Shown piece after piece: positions 1 through 7,476 of a stretch of DNA of 19,829 nt. Positions within the stretch are counted from its first letter, which is position 1; each line of letters starts with the position of its first letter. Source of the DNA: Bradyrhizobium sp. GTDB lineage: Bacteria > Pseudomonadota > Alphaproteobacteria > Rhizobiales > Xanthobacteraceae. Under the pieces are notes generated by a model. That model made no database searches. It was not told the origin of the DNA and was given only the letters and a program-made list of their open reading frames with translations. The translations under genes were made by a program, and so were the position numbers. The DNA lies in contig JAQGKC010000157.1 in the NCBI GenBank assembly GCA_028290305.1, forward strand, positions 1 to 19,829, written 5' to 3'.

Positions 1-1469
1 TGATCAAGCGCGAGGTCGGACCGGATAATGTGGACATCAGCCTCGGTTTTGTCGGCACCCAGCCGCCCAATTACCCCATCAATACGATTTATCTCTGGAG
101 TTCAGGCTCCGAGGAAGCGGTGCTGCAAGTGCAACTTAAGCGCGGTGCCGGAATCGGCATTGAGGATTTGAAGGAGCGGCTCCGTCAGAAATTGTCCCAG
201 GAATTGCCGGGTGTACGCTTCTCATTCGAACCAAGCGACATCGTCAGCCGGGTGATGAGCTTCGGTGCGCCGACACCGATCGAAGTGGCCGTGAGCGGGC
301 CGAACCTCGCCGATAGCCGCCAATACGCCGACAAGCTCCGAGCCAAATTGGCACAGGTGCCGACGCTGCGAGACCTGGGATTCGAGCAGGAACTCGATTA
401 CCCGACCGTAAAGGTCGCCGTAGATCGCGAACGAGCGGGCGTATTGGGGGTGACGGCGGATGACGTGGCGAAATCGGTTGTCGCGGGCACGTCATCCAGT
501 CGCTACACATCCGCGAATTATTGGCCCGATTCCAAAAGCGGCATTGGTTATCAGGTGCAGGTCGAGATCCCCGAGCACCAGATGAATTCGCTGGAGGAGG
601 TGAAGAATCTCCCCATCGCTCGCCGGTCGGGCGGACAGATCGACCTCCGCAATGTTGCCGGCGTTACCGACAGCACAGCGCTCGGCGAATATGACCGCTA
701 CAACATGCAGCGCATGCTGACGCTGAGCGCAAACATCTCGGGCGAGGATCTCGGACGCGCGGCAGCGCGCGTGCAGCAGGCTATCAAAGATACGGAAAAG
801 CCGCCCGATCGGGTGAATGTAACCGTGCGCGGGCAAGTCGAGCCAATGGCGGAGATGTTCGGAGGTCTGCGTCTAGGGCTGTTGATGGCGGTGGGTGTCA
901 TCCTTCTGCTGCTGACCGCCAATTTCCAATCGTTCCGGCTTTCCCTGGCGGTGGGGTTGACGATCCCTGCCGTCATCGCCGGGGTCGTACTCATGCTCTG
1001 GCTCACCCGGACCACGCTCAACATTCAATCCTTCATGGGCGCGATCATGGCGATCGGCGTGGCCGTGGCAAATGCCATCCTGCTGGTGACTTTCGCCGAG
1101 CGCAGCCGGGTCGAGGGCCGCGAACCATGGGAGGCGGCCATAGAAGGTGCACGGGGTCGTCTGCGTCCGATCCTGATGACCAGTTTCGCGATGCTGGCCG
1201 GGATGGTGCCGATGGCGCTGGGCCTCGGCGAAGGCGGAGAGCAAAGTGCTCCGCTTGGGCGGGCAGTGATCGGCGGTCTCCTAGGCGCAACCTGCGCCAC
1301 GCTCATCATCCTGCCGGCGATCTTGGCCACGCTCCAGTCGCGTCATGCCCCGATTTCCGCGTCGCTCGATCCCGATGACCCGCATAGCCGCAATTTTGAG
1401 TCGGAGCGGCGGCTGGTGCCGCAAGGTGGCGACGGGCGCGCTGAATATCCTGCTCAGGCAGCGCAATGA
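1..1469 (+). CDS. RND-family efflux transporter, C-terminal part (5' end outside window)
   Basis: The frame is open from the first bases of the window, so this is the 3' part of a longer gene; a GTG at position 30 is internal. About 488 codons remain of a family that is usually near 1,000-1,080 residues. Visible in order are periplasmic porter/docking sequence, then a cluster of hydrophobic helices from about residue 285 (counted from the GTG), including the segment AIGVAVANAILLVTFAE. That segment matches the conserved helix of RND pumps (usual form G-AVKNAILL). The segment RLRPILMTSFAMLAGMVPMALG is also typical of RND pumps of the HAE/AcrB type. It would use the proton gradient to export drugs, solvents or metals from inner membrane or periplasm. 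The adaptor gene follows 34 bases downstream. The last 35 or so residues form a polar cytoplasmic tail. Substrate cannot be read from this part. Confidence 0.93.
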   Translation, partial: IKREVGPDNVDISLGFVGTQPPNYPINTIYLWSSGSEEAVLQVQLKRGAGIGIEDLKERLRQKLSQELPGVRFSFEPSDIVSRVMSFGAPTPIEVAVSGPNLADSRQYADKLRAKLAQVPTLRDLGFEQELDYPTVKVAVDRERAGVLGVTADDVAKSVVAGTSSSRYTSANYWPDSKSGIGYQVQVEIPEHQMNSLEEVKNLPIARRSGGQIDLRNVAGVTDSTALGEYDRYNMQRMLTLSANISGEDLGRAAARVQQAIKDTEKPPDRVNVTVRGQVEPMAEMFGGLRLGLLMAVGVILLLLTANFQSFRLSLAVGLTIPAVIAGVVLMLWLTRTTLNIQSFMGAIMAIGVAVANAILLVTFAERSRVEGREPWEAAIEGARGRLRPILMTSFAMLAGMVPMALGLGEGGEQSAPLGRAVIGGLLGATCATLIILPAILATLQSRHAPISASLDPDDPHSRNFESERRLVPQGGDGRAEYPAQAAQ

Positions 1470-1503
1470 GCGGACACCAAAAGGATCTTAAGAGGTAAGC
1501 AGA

Positions 1504-2736
1504 ATGAAATTCACGAGAACGGGTATAAAGATCTTGGTAGTGGTGCTCGGCTTTGGCGCGGGGGGCGCCTTGGCCGAGCGGCATCTGGCAGCACCGCCAT
1601 CGCCAATGAATCTCACGAAGGCGGATAACCCTCCGCGGGTCGAGATTACGTATCCGCGCCGCGTCACCGTGGCCCAACGTCTCCAAACCAACGCCACCCT
1701 CGAAGCCTTTGAAGAAGCGGATCTCTTCGCCAAGGTCTCCGGATACTTATCCGATGTTCGCGTCGATATTGGCGATCACGTGAAGGCGGGTCAAGTGCTT
1801 GCGGTGATCGACGTCCCCGAAATGAAGCAGGAGCTTGCCGAAGCCGAGGCCGAGCTGGAATCCAAGCGAAGTGCGCTGGAAAGCGCGCGCAGTCAGCTAG
1901 ACCACAACAAAGCAGAGCTGGCGCTTCAGAACGCCTTGTTGAAAGACCGCGAACAACTGGGCGAGGGACGAAATTTCATCAGCGACCGGACGCTCGATCA
2001 GGTGCACGCCAACGCGGACATCGCCAAGGCGGATCTCGGCGTTGCAGAAGCGAACCGCGCCCTTGCGGCCAACGAAATCGATGTCGCCGCCGCGACCGTG
2101 GAGAGGATCAAGGCGCTGCTCGCCTATGCGCAGATCGCGGCGCCTTTCGATGGCGTGGTGGCGCGGCGCTTTGTGAACCGGGGCGATTTGGTCCAGGCCG
2201 CCACGGCCACGCGGACGACGCCGTCCGCAGGATCACTTTTCACGGTGCAGCGGATCGACACGATCCGCGTGTTCTGCGACGTTCCAGAGAACGACGTACC
2301 TCACCTTCACGTCGGCGATCCGGCTATCGTCAAGCCGTCTGGCTTCGACGGTAAGCCGTTCCTCGGTAAGGTAACCCGTTTCTCTCTGCGTCTCGATCCC
2401 GAGACCCGCAATATGCGTACCGAGATCGACTTGCCCAACCATGAGGAACGGCTTTATCCGGGCACCTATGCGGAGGTCTCATTGCAAATAAACCGGCGCC
2501 CCGATGCGCTTACGGTACCCACCGCGGCTGTAGGTTCAGATGCCGACGGCAACTTTGTGTACACCATCAATGACGATCGGATCACACGCCTCGCCATAAA
2601 GACTGGTCTCACCGATAATGGTCGCACCGAGGTGATTGCGGGCCTATCGGAGGAGACACCGGTGGTGGCAAGCACCAAGGGTGCGCCATCTCTGAGAACG
2701 GCGGTCCACGCGCAGATCGTGCGCGATAACTCCTGA
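1504..2736 (+). CDS. RND efflux periplasmic adaptor (membrane fusion protein, HlyD/AcrA type)
   Basis: 410 residues. The N-terminus is a hydrophobic export/anchor segment (about residues 8-25). A lipoyl half-motif follows around 72-103 (FAKVSGYLSDVRVDIGDHVK, ending GQVLAVID). Residues about 105-200 are rich in Glu, Ala, Leu and Lys and would form the coiled-coil hairpin. The second lipoyl half (YAQIAAPFDGVVARRFVNRG) is near 208-228, then come the beta-barrel and membrane-proximal domains. It links the inner-membrane pump to an outer-membrane TolC-type channel, and no channel gene is in the window. Start ATG is preceded by AGAGG (1490-1494, AAGAGGTAAGCAGAATG). Adaptor after pump is the reverse of the more common order. 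The stop codon lies at the edge of sequence that resembles a LysR gene (see 2731-2962), so the end of this operon is a recombination or decay boundary. Confidence 0.93.
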   Translation: MKFTRTGIKILVVVLGFGAGGALAERHLAAPPSPMNLTKADNPPRVEITYPRRVTVAQRLQTNATLEAFEEADLFAKVSGYLSDVRVDIGDHVKAGQVLAVIDVPEMKQELAEAEAELESKRSALESARSQLDHNKAELALQNALLKDREQLGEGRNFISDRTLDQVHANADIAKADLGVAEANRALAANEIDVAAATVERIKALLAYAQIAAPFDGVVARRFVNRGDLVQAATATRTTPSAGSLFTVQRIDTIRVFCDVPENDVPHLHVGDPAIVKPSGFDGKPFLGKVTRFSLRLDPETRNMRTEIDLPNHEERLYPGTYAEVSLQINRRPDALTVPTAAVGSDADGNFVYTINDDRITRLAIKTGLTDNGRTEVIAGLSEETPVVASTKGAPSLRTAVHAQIVRDNS

Positions 2737-2962
2737 CTTCGCGGCCAGGTGGCTCGTGCCATAGGCTCGGCCTCTTCGCCGAGACGCACGCTGGCATCGA
2801 CCTTCGTGTCTCAACAACGCTCCATCACGTCGACTTTGCGCGTGAGGAAGTGGCAGCCCCAAACTCCTGTCAGGTCACCCGCAGGCCCGGCACGTCGGCC
2901 GACGATTGGATAAAAGGGCTGCGGCCCGCGGGATTTGTTGACGGAGACGATCGTCCGGTTGA
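2731..2962 (+). pseudogene. decayed LysR-family regulator fragment
   Basis: This stretch aligns with the substrate-domain coding part of the intact LysR gene at 5133-6044. 'GACTTCGCGGCC' starts both, and one frame (about 2780-2851) reads THAGIDLRVSTTLHHVDFAR, against AHSGIDLRVSATLHHVDFAR in the intact gene. Further on, SPKLLSG and DWIKGLRPAGFVDGD match SPKLLSG and DWTKWLRSAGINDGD. By eye the first 117 bases are about 80% identical. One extra base near 2760, an in-frame stop nearby, and two internal deletions destroy the frame. One deletion removes the DLAVRHGDGNWPGF region; the other lies between the VGR (ADI in the intact gene) and DW blocks. The helix-turn-helix end is absent. It is a relic, not a short functional gene. 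The divergence suggests a homologue rather than a recent copy. Confidence 0.87.
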
Positions 2963-2970
2963 GTTCGATG

Positions 2971-3867
2971 TTACGCATCGGCGAGAACGAGGACGCCGCC
3001 ATGTTCGGGTGAGATCACATAAAGCTGGTCGGGAATGACAATCGCCGTCGTGTGTGCACCCCGGCCGGTCACGGTCCGGTCGGTGGCGCCCGTTTGTGGA
3101 TTGATGGTTTCGACGAGACCCGGATCGCCGATGGCGACATGCACGAGGCCCGTCGACGGATTGAAAAAGGTCACATCCGGCATGCCTGCAATCGGCCAGA
3201 CGTTGGTGATTTTCCCGACGTCGCTATCAATCTCGACCAACGCGCCGTTGTCGCAAGCGGCATAGAGACGCTTGCGACGATGATCGATGTCGAGGCCGTG
3301 GGCGCCGCTCGACGGCAGCTTCCAATGAACGACATCACTGAGATCGGGGAGACGTGCGACCAGCACCATCGAAGGCTCGCGGATGCAGAGGTAGATCCGC
3401 TCGGCGTTGGCATCGGTCACGCACCAGCGCGGCCGCCCCGGCAAATCGATCGCGCGCTGAGTGACTTCGTTCAAGTCTATGATTTGCAGTACCGGACCTT
3501 GCTGCGCATCGCCAATGCATGCGGCTATGCCAATGCCCGTACGTTTGACGATAGCGGCGCCGTTGGGCCGTGGCCCCGATGGGAATACGGCTTTGATCTT
3601 GTAGGTCGCGGCATCCAGCCAGGTGATGGTCGCGGCGCCGCGATTGGTAGTTAGTATCTCTCCGTCATCGGCCACCGCACCCGCGACACCCGGAAACCCT
3701 GGCAGTGTTGCGATGTGCCTTTGCGCGTCGTGATCGATCACTTCGATGCAGTCGCGCGCGGTGTGTGCGATAAAGACGCGCCGGGTTTTGGGATCGAACG
3801 CGGCGTGGTCGAAGTCGCTGTCCGTTCCGTTCGGGATTTCGATAACACCAAGCGATTTCAGGGGCAT
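2971..3867 (-). CDS. YVTN/YncE-type beta-propeller protein without signal peptide
   Basis: 298 residues. The sequence is a run of roughly 40-residue blade repeats: FDPKTRRVFIAHTARDCIEVID near 24-45, then TWLDAATYKIKAVFPSG near 83-99, GLDIDHRRKRLYAACDNG near 190-207, and VTFFNPSTGLVHVAIGDPG further on. Such 'feature seen on a strand, then V-D at its end' repeats are typical of 40-residue YVTN/lactonase-like propellers. No export signal is seen: it begins MPLKSLGVIEIPNG, so it should be cytoplasmic, unlike the secreted relative at 9959-10957. Known relatives bind ligands or serve as scaffolds, and enzyme activity is not established. The ribosome site is weak (GAAGCGAGAAGCTGCC before ATG). It stands alone on this strand between the LysR relic and the GST operon. 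Function unknown. Confidence 0.8.
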   Translation of the reverse strand: MPLKSLGVIEIPNGTDSDFDHAAFDPKTRRVFIAHTARDCIEVIDHDAQRHIATLPGFPGVAGAVADDGEILTTNRGAATITWLDAATYKIKAVFPSGPRPNGAAIVKRTGIGIAACIGDAQQGPVLQIIDLNEVTQRAIDLPGRPRWCVTDANAERIYLCIREPSMVLVARLPDLSDVVHWKLPSSGAHGLDIDHRRKRLYAACDNGALVEIDSDVGKITNVWPIAGMPDVTFFNPSTGLVHVAIGDPGLVETINPQTGATDRTVTGRGAHTTAIVIPDQLYVISPEHGGVLVLADA

Positions 3868-4054
3868 GGCAGCTTCTCGCTTCCAGACCGGAAAACGAAT
3901 TGAACATTAGGGTGCGGTAAGGAATGACCGTCCACGCGCAATCTCCTCGAACGTCGAGCATTGCGCAGAGCTTGGACCGAGGTCTCGCGGGGAGTCTGCC
4001 TATCCCCGTATCGTCAATCTAGCGACGCCACAGGCGTATGGCAATCGCGACCCG

Positions 4055-4747
4055 TCAATATTTCGGCCGGTGCGAGTTGGCCCATTCGCGCGCGTGAGGA
4101 ACGGGTTCGCGGGGCGGCAGGATCGCCCGCAACTTCTGCGTCGTGGGCAAGTTTTCCATCCGCTCGCGCCATCGGCAGAAGGCGGGAAATTTCGGATACA
4201 ACTTGCGGCCTTCTTCGGTCAGGCTGAACGCAAACGTGCTCGGCAGGATGAAGAAGTCCGCAAGCGAAAGCTCTGTGCCAAGCACATAGCCCTGCCCATG
4301 GGACAGCTCCCGCTCCAGGACGCCAAGCCCAAGCTCGACCTTGGGCAGCGCATGCGCCACAACCTTTTCGTCCGATGCGATTCCGAGTTCCGGGAAGACG
4401 AGCCGTTCGTGCGTCACGTGATAGACCATGTAGGGGTAGTAGTAGGAATTGACGGCGCTGATCCACTGGTTCATGCGGCCGCGGGCGCGGACGTCCTGCG
4501 GCGTCAGCCGCGGTCCGGCAAACGCCTCGTCGACATAGGAGGCGATCGCACTGGTTTCATAGACCGTGAAGTCGCCGTGCCGCAGAATCGGAACACGGTT
4601 GAATGGATGCAGCGCCAGGTGCTCCGGCTTGCCCATCGTCGGTTCAAGATCGTGGAAGGTATAGGACACGTCCTTGTGCGTCAGCACCAGTCTGACGATG
4701 TTGACAAAAGTGCTTCTGGGAAAGCCGTAAACGATCGGCTGAGACAT
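4055..4747 (-). CDS. glutathione S-transferase family protein
   Basis: 230 residues, the normal length for cytosolic GSTs. The N-terminal thioredoxin-like domain (about 1-80) starts QPIVYGFPRSTFVNIVRLVL and holds the cis-proline block (NRVPILRHGDFTVYETSAI), where V-P-I and E-[TS] contact glutathione. The C-terminal helical domain (about 90-220) contains LSLADFFILPS, the usual N-capping/aspartate segment. It probably conjugates glutathione to electrophiles or reduces oxidised compounds; substrate is not readable. A GAGGATCCC site precedes the ATG. It lies 15 bases downstream of the DUF1127 gene and is probably co-transcribed with it, with the divergent LysR regulator at 5133 as the likely controller. 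Confidence 0.93.
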   Translation of the reverse strand: MSQPIVYGFPRSTFVNIVRLVLTHKDVSYTFHDLEPTMGKPEHLALHPFNRVPILRHGDFTVYETSAIASYVDEAFAGPRLTPQDVRARGRMNQWISAVNSYYYPYMVYHVTHERLVFPELGIASDEKVVAHALPKVELGLGVLERELSHGQGYVLGTELSLADFFILPSTFAFSLTEEGRKLYPKFPAFCRWRERMENLPTTQKLRAILPPREPVPHAREWANSHRPKY

Positions 4748-4762
4748 GGGATCCTCTATCGG

Positions 4763-5014
4763 TCAAATGGAGTGGGTGTAGGCGTCCGTTATCGCCAGAA
4801 AGGGCTTGCCGGCCTCCTCCAGCGCCTGCTCCCGGGTCACGCCGATATCCCTGAGCAGGTGCGGATTGTCGGCGAGATCACGGAGCGCCTTGCGCTGGCA
4901 GTGCCGCGCCCATCGAAGGCACCATCGGCGCCACCGCTCGGCGAGTGCCGCACCCCAGTTTTTCTGATGAAGTTGAGAACTCTGACGCGCCGGCCAGGTA
5001 ATCAGGATTGGCAT
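4763..5014 (-). CDS. DUF1127 domain protein
   Basis: 83 residues from ATG 5014. A TTG at 5059 would add 15 residues, but the ATG has GGAG 8 bases upstream and is preferred. The C-terminal part (ALRDLADNPHLLRDIGVTREQALEEAGKPF) is a typical DUF1127 (YjiS-like) motif: an arginine-rich helix followed by L-DL---LL-DIG. Small DUF1127 proteins of alphaproteobacteria have been linked to RNA binding and to stress or phosphate/carbon metabolism, but this one could differ. It heads a two-gene operon with the GST and is divergent from the LysR gene, leaving about 118 bases for shared control. Confidence 0.85.
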   Translation of the reverse strand: MPILITWPARQSSQLHQKNWGAALAERWRRWCLRWARHCQRKALRDLADNPHLLRDIGVTREQALEEAGKPFLAITDAYTHSI

Positions 5015-5132
5015 CGACAAGCTCCAAAACTCGTGAAATGCTGGTTTGGAGCTTTTCAATAGTTCAGCCGGCGCGGCCCCGGCAAATCATGCTTTCTCTT
5101 GCTTGCCCTAGTTTTACTTATGAAGTGGTCCG
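5015..5132. promoter_or_regulatory. divergent control region between DUF1127-GST and LysR genes
   Basis: The 118 bases between the two divergent starts are the natural place for LysR binding and for both promoters. The stretch near 5108-5122 (TAGTTTTACTTATGA) is the most AT-rich part. I see no unambiguous -35/-10 pair. The role is inferred from the standard LysR arrangement, in which the regulator controls its own gene and its divergent neighbour. Confidence 0.45.
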
Positions 5133-6044
5133 ATGCGCCCGCGCCTGCCGCCATTGAATAATCTGAAAGCGTTCGAGGCTGCCGCCCGCCGCGAGAGCTT
5201 TACGCGTGCCGCCGAAGAGCTCTGTGTCACGCAAGGCGCGGTGAGCCAACAGGTCAAGGCTCTTGAAGAAGGTCTTGGAGTCAAGCTGTTCAATCGCGAA
5301 CGCCAACGCCTGATTATCACCGATGCCGGCCGCGACTATCTCACGGTCGTCCGCGATGCCCTGGACCGCATCGCGGTTGGCACAGAACGGCTGCTACAGC
5401 GTCAGAATACCGGCGTCCTGACAGTCAGCACCTCGCCGGACTTCGCGGCCAAATGGCTGGTGCTCCGGCTCGGTCATTTTGCCGAGGCGCATTCCGGCAT
5501 CGACCTCCGCGTCTCGGCGACGCTGCATCATGTCGATTTCGCGCGCGAGGAGGTCGACCTTGCCGTCCGGCACGGTGACGGCAATTGGCCGGGCTTCGAT
5601 ACGGTCCAGCTCAGCGCTGAGCAGCTTTTTGCCGTTTGCAGCCCCAAGCTCCTGTCTGGTCGCCGCCGGCTCAGCAAGCCGGCCGACATCCTGAAATTCC
5701 CGCTGATCCATCTGGATAACCGGACCGATTGGACAAAATGGTTGCGGTCTGCCGGGATTAATGACGGCGACGTCATGCATGGTCCGGTTCTTAACCGGGC
5801 GAGCATGGTGATCGATGCGGCCATCGACGGCCAAGGCGTTGCATTGGCGCGCACAACTTTGGCGGCCTGGGATCTCATCAACGGCAGGCTCGTCCGTCCT
5901 TTTCCGGATTCGCTTCCGCTGTCGAAGACCTATTGGATTATCTGTCCGAAGGCGACGTCGACCATGCCCAAGATCGTGACATTTCGCGACTGGCTCCTGG
6001 CGGAAGCATCTCAGGACTTGCAGCAACTGAAGAAGCGCAGCTAG
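5133..6044 (+). CDS. LysR-family transcriptional regulator (GcvA-like)
   Basis: 303 residues, the standard LysR length. The N-terminal helix-turn-helix (about 5-65) starts LPPLNNLKAFEAAARRESFT and continues with RAAEELCVTQGAVSQQVKAL and GLGVKLFNR, the form seen in GcvA-like members. A substrate-binding domain follows from about 92 to 295, with DLAVRHGDGNWPGF and LIHLDNRTDW motifs typical of that subgroup. It should bind DNA as a tetramer and respond to a small ligand, unknown here. It is transcribed divergently from DUF1127-GST. A weak GAAGTGG lies 5 bases before the ATG. A rotted relative of this gene sits at 2731-2962. Confidence 0.93.
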   Translation: MRPRLPPLNNLKAFEAAARRESFTRAAEELCVTQGAVSQQVKALEEGLGVKLFNRERQRLIITDAGRDYLTVVRDALDRIAVGTERLLQRQNTGVLTVSTSPDFAAKWLVLRLGHFAEAHSGIDLRVSATLHHVDFAREEVDLAVRHGDGNWPGFDTVQLSAEQLFAVCSPKLLSGRRRLSKPADILKFPLIHLDNRTDWTKWLRSAGINDGDVMHGPVLNRASMVIDAAIDGQGVALARTTLAAWDLINGRLVRPFPDSLPLSKTYWIICPKATSTMPKIVTFRDWLLAEASQDLQQLKKRS

Positions 6045-6140
6045 TCATTGAAATAGCGGAACCGCGGCATTCGCCGTGCTCGCTCCGGTCAAATCGAAGT
6101 GAGCCCTCGCGTTTAGTGCGTCTTTAACGGCCGGTTCCGC

Positions 6141-6175
6141 TTGACAGATAAAATCTTGTGGGCGAATTCGCGCGT
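6141..6175 (+). promoter_or_regulatory. promoter of the cytochrome c operon
   Basis: TTGACA at 6141-6146 is a perfect -35 hexamer. A 17-base spacer leads to GAATTC at 6164-6169, a poor -10. The start of transcription would then fall at about 6176, the first base of the ACGGGG stem. The ChrB gene far downstream has TTGACA at exactly the same distance (29 bases) before its own ACGGGG stem. That equal spacing is the main reason to believe both. Confidence 0.6.
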
Positions 6176-6247
6176 ACGGGGAAGCGATCTCCCCGCGAGG
6201 CGACATGCCAAAGAATCGCGTCCGTTTTCCTTCAAGGACGCAGCATG
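6176..6247 (+). promoter_or_regulatory. structured leader RNA (chrB-like motif), copy 1, ahead of cytochrome c
   Basis: Stem 1 pairs CGGGGA (6177-6182) with TCCCCG (6190-6195). Its loop contains GCGAT (6184-6188), which can pair with ATCGC (6215-6219) to give an H-type pseudoknot. A second hairpin pairs GCGTCC (6218-6223) with GGACGC (6236-6241) and covers the AAGGA ribosome site, four bases before ATG 6245. The second hairpin and the pseudoknot strand share two bases (6218-6219), so they may compete. The element GAGGCGACATGCC (6197-6209) and CAAGGACGCAGCATG (6233-6247) recur in the leader at 16820-16892. A candidate structured RNA called chrB has been described in front of chrB genes, and I could not test this sequence against it. 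Likely a translation switch. Confidence 0.75.
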
Positions 6248-6898
6248 CCCGCCACTCAAGTCACTCCCCCTCCCACTTTTTCTCGCGTTTCGGCGTTCGG
6301 CAGTTGGCGATCCGCGCTCTGGGTATCTTCCATCCTCGCTATCGTCGTAGCCGGCACTGATCGCGTTGCGGCAGATGCCGAAGCCGGAAAAGCGAAGTCG
6401 GAGACCTGCGCAGCATGTCACGGCGACAACGGCGTCTCGCAAACTGAGAACACGCCATCGCTGGCCGCGCAACCCAACCAGTTTCTCCAATGGCAGTTGG
6501 TCTACTTCCGCAGTGGAGCGCGCAAGAGCGAAGTCATGGCGCCGGTCGCAGAGCAACTCAGCAATGGAGACATTCGCGATCTTGCCGCTTATTTCGCCTC
6601 GCTCCAGCCGCCAAGCAATCCCGGTTCGAAGGCGCCGGACGATCACCCGGACTTAACCGAGGCCGCAAAAAAAGCGGTCGTTGCCGACAGGTGTATTTCT
6701 TGCCACGGCGACAATTTTGCCGGCACCAAGGCGGTGGCAAGGATTGCAGGTCAGCGTGAAGAGTATCTGCTCAAGGCGCTCCACGACTACAAGTCCGGCC
6801 AACGCGTTGGTGGAGGCGTAGCGGCAATGGCGGAGGTTGCCTATCCGCTCAGTGAAGATGATATCGCGGCCCTTGCTCACTATCTCTCGCGACTGTGA
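6245..6898 (+). CDS. di-haem cytochrome c (cytochrome c4-like)
   Basis: 217 residues from ATG 6245. The frame is open further up (from 6158), but that would run through the conserved leader RNA, and CAAGGACGCAGC gives the ribosome site at 6245. An N-terminal hydrophobic segment (about 24-43, SALWVSSILAIVVAG) ends in VAADAEAG, a likely cleavage site. Two CxxCH haem sites are present: CAACH (C55, C58, H59) and CISCH (C150, C153, H154). M98 and M195 are candidate sixth ligands in the MAPVAEQLS and MAEVAYPLS loops. The two similar halves match the c4 architecture: periplasmic, carrying electrons to an oxidase or another acceptor. It heads a run with a PepSY-like protein, a dead SOD and a cytochrome b, so it may take electrons from the cytochrome b. 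Confidence 0.92.
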   Translation: MPATQVTPPPTFSRVSAFGSWRSALWVSSILAIVVAGTDRVAADAEAGKAKSETCAACHGDNGVSQTENTPSLAAQPNQFLQWQLVYFRSGARKSEVMAPVAEQLSNGDIRDLAAYFASLQPPSNPGSKAPDDHPDLTEAAKKAVVADRCISCHGDNFAGTKAVARIAGQREEYLLKALHDYKSGQRVGGGVAAMAEVAYPLSEDDIAALAHYLSRL

Positions 6899-6953
6899 GA
6901 CGGCTCCGCCCTCGCGCCGGCAAGCTGAAAAACCTGGGGGAGCATAGCGTCCT

Positions 6954-7283
6954 GTGGACGCGCAGACATGTACGAAGAGGAGAAGCACGACGACACGTAA
7001 GTGGTTATTGGCCGGCGGCGGCCTGCTTTTGCTGGCGATCGCCGGCGTGGCGGTTGTCACCGCGGAGCCCAGCAAAGGGCCGGTCTTCATTGCAGGGGAT
7101 CAACCGGTCACCGAGGATCAGGTGCGGCAGAAGCTGCAGTCCGATGGCTGGTCGAACGTGCAGATCGTACGCGGAGGACGGTATCTTGAGGCGATCGGGT
7201 CAAAGGCCGGTCAGACTACGAAGGTTGCCGTCGACGCGTCGACCGGCAGGTTGCGGGCCGGCGATGACGACGACGATGACTGA
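6954..7283 (+). CDS. PepSY-like membrane-anchored protein with acidic tail
   Basis: 109 residues from GTG 6954, preceded by GGGGGAG (6936-6942). It has a basic N-terminus, one membrane helix (about 17-36, KWLLAGGGLLLLAIAGVAVV), then an extracytoplasmic domain of about 65 residues with V(T)EDQVRQKLQSDGWSNVQ and VAVDASTGRLR. These are typical PepSY-type alpha/beta features. The tail is six aspartates. PepSY domains are usually envelope proteins tied to protease inhibition or to redox/metal systems; the exact role is not readable. The start is doubtful. The GTG lies in the loop of a perfect 6-base hairpin (6947-6961). ATG 6968 begins a 10-codon frame (MYEEEKHDDT) that stops just before the membrane helix, as if one base had shifted the original N-terminus. 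Confidence 0.75.
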   Translation: MDAQTCTKRRSTTTRKWLLAGGGLLLLAIAGVAVVTAEPSKGPVFIAGDQPVTEDQVRQKLQSDGWSNVQIVRGGRYLEAIGSKAGQTTKVAVDASTGRLRAGDDDDDD

Positions 7284-7309
7284 CTAGATCAACTCTCTTC
7301 GTGCGCGAA

Positions 7310-7458
7310 ATGCGCCCCCCGATTTCTGGCGCTCGATACGTATGAGCATTTCCTATCACATCGACTAAGGCGCCAAGGCCGCGGACTACGTCGACGCTTT
7401 CATGGCGGCGATCAATTGGCCAGAGGTGCAGCGCGCCTGCGACAAACTACAAAAATGA
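7310..7458 (+). pseudogene. 3' remnant of an Fe/Mn superoxide dismutase gene
   Basis: Allowing two single-base insertions (near 7325 and at 7350) and ignoring one stop codon (TAA at 7366-7368 in place of Tyr), the text reads PILALDTYEHSYHID, then GAKAADYVDAFMAAINW, PEVQRACDKLQK and stop. This is the C-terminal signature of Fe/Mn superoxide dismutase, with the D-x-Y-E-H-x-Y metal and fold motif. The homologous region of the intact enzyme at 13431 is LDMYEHAYHMDYG...YVDIYMEAIKW. The two differ at about half of the residues, so the remnant is not a recent copy. It ends 18 bases before the cytochrome b start, where a former operon member would have ended. Everything upstream of residue ~150 of the enzyme is gone. 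Confidence 0.85.
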
Positions 7459-7476
7459 CCGCACTCGAAACAAGAG

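Noticed and set aside
3923..4021. 32-codon plus-strand frame beginning MTVHAQSPRTSS
   Set aside because: The ribosome-site match (TAAGGA) touches the ATG with no spacing, and no family pattern is present.
6158..6244. Upstream extension of the cytochrome c frame
   Set aside because: It runs through the leader RNA, has no ribosome site, and places 29 extra residues before the signal segment.
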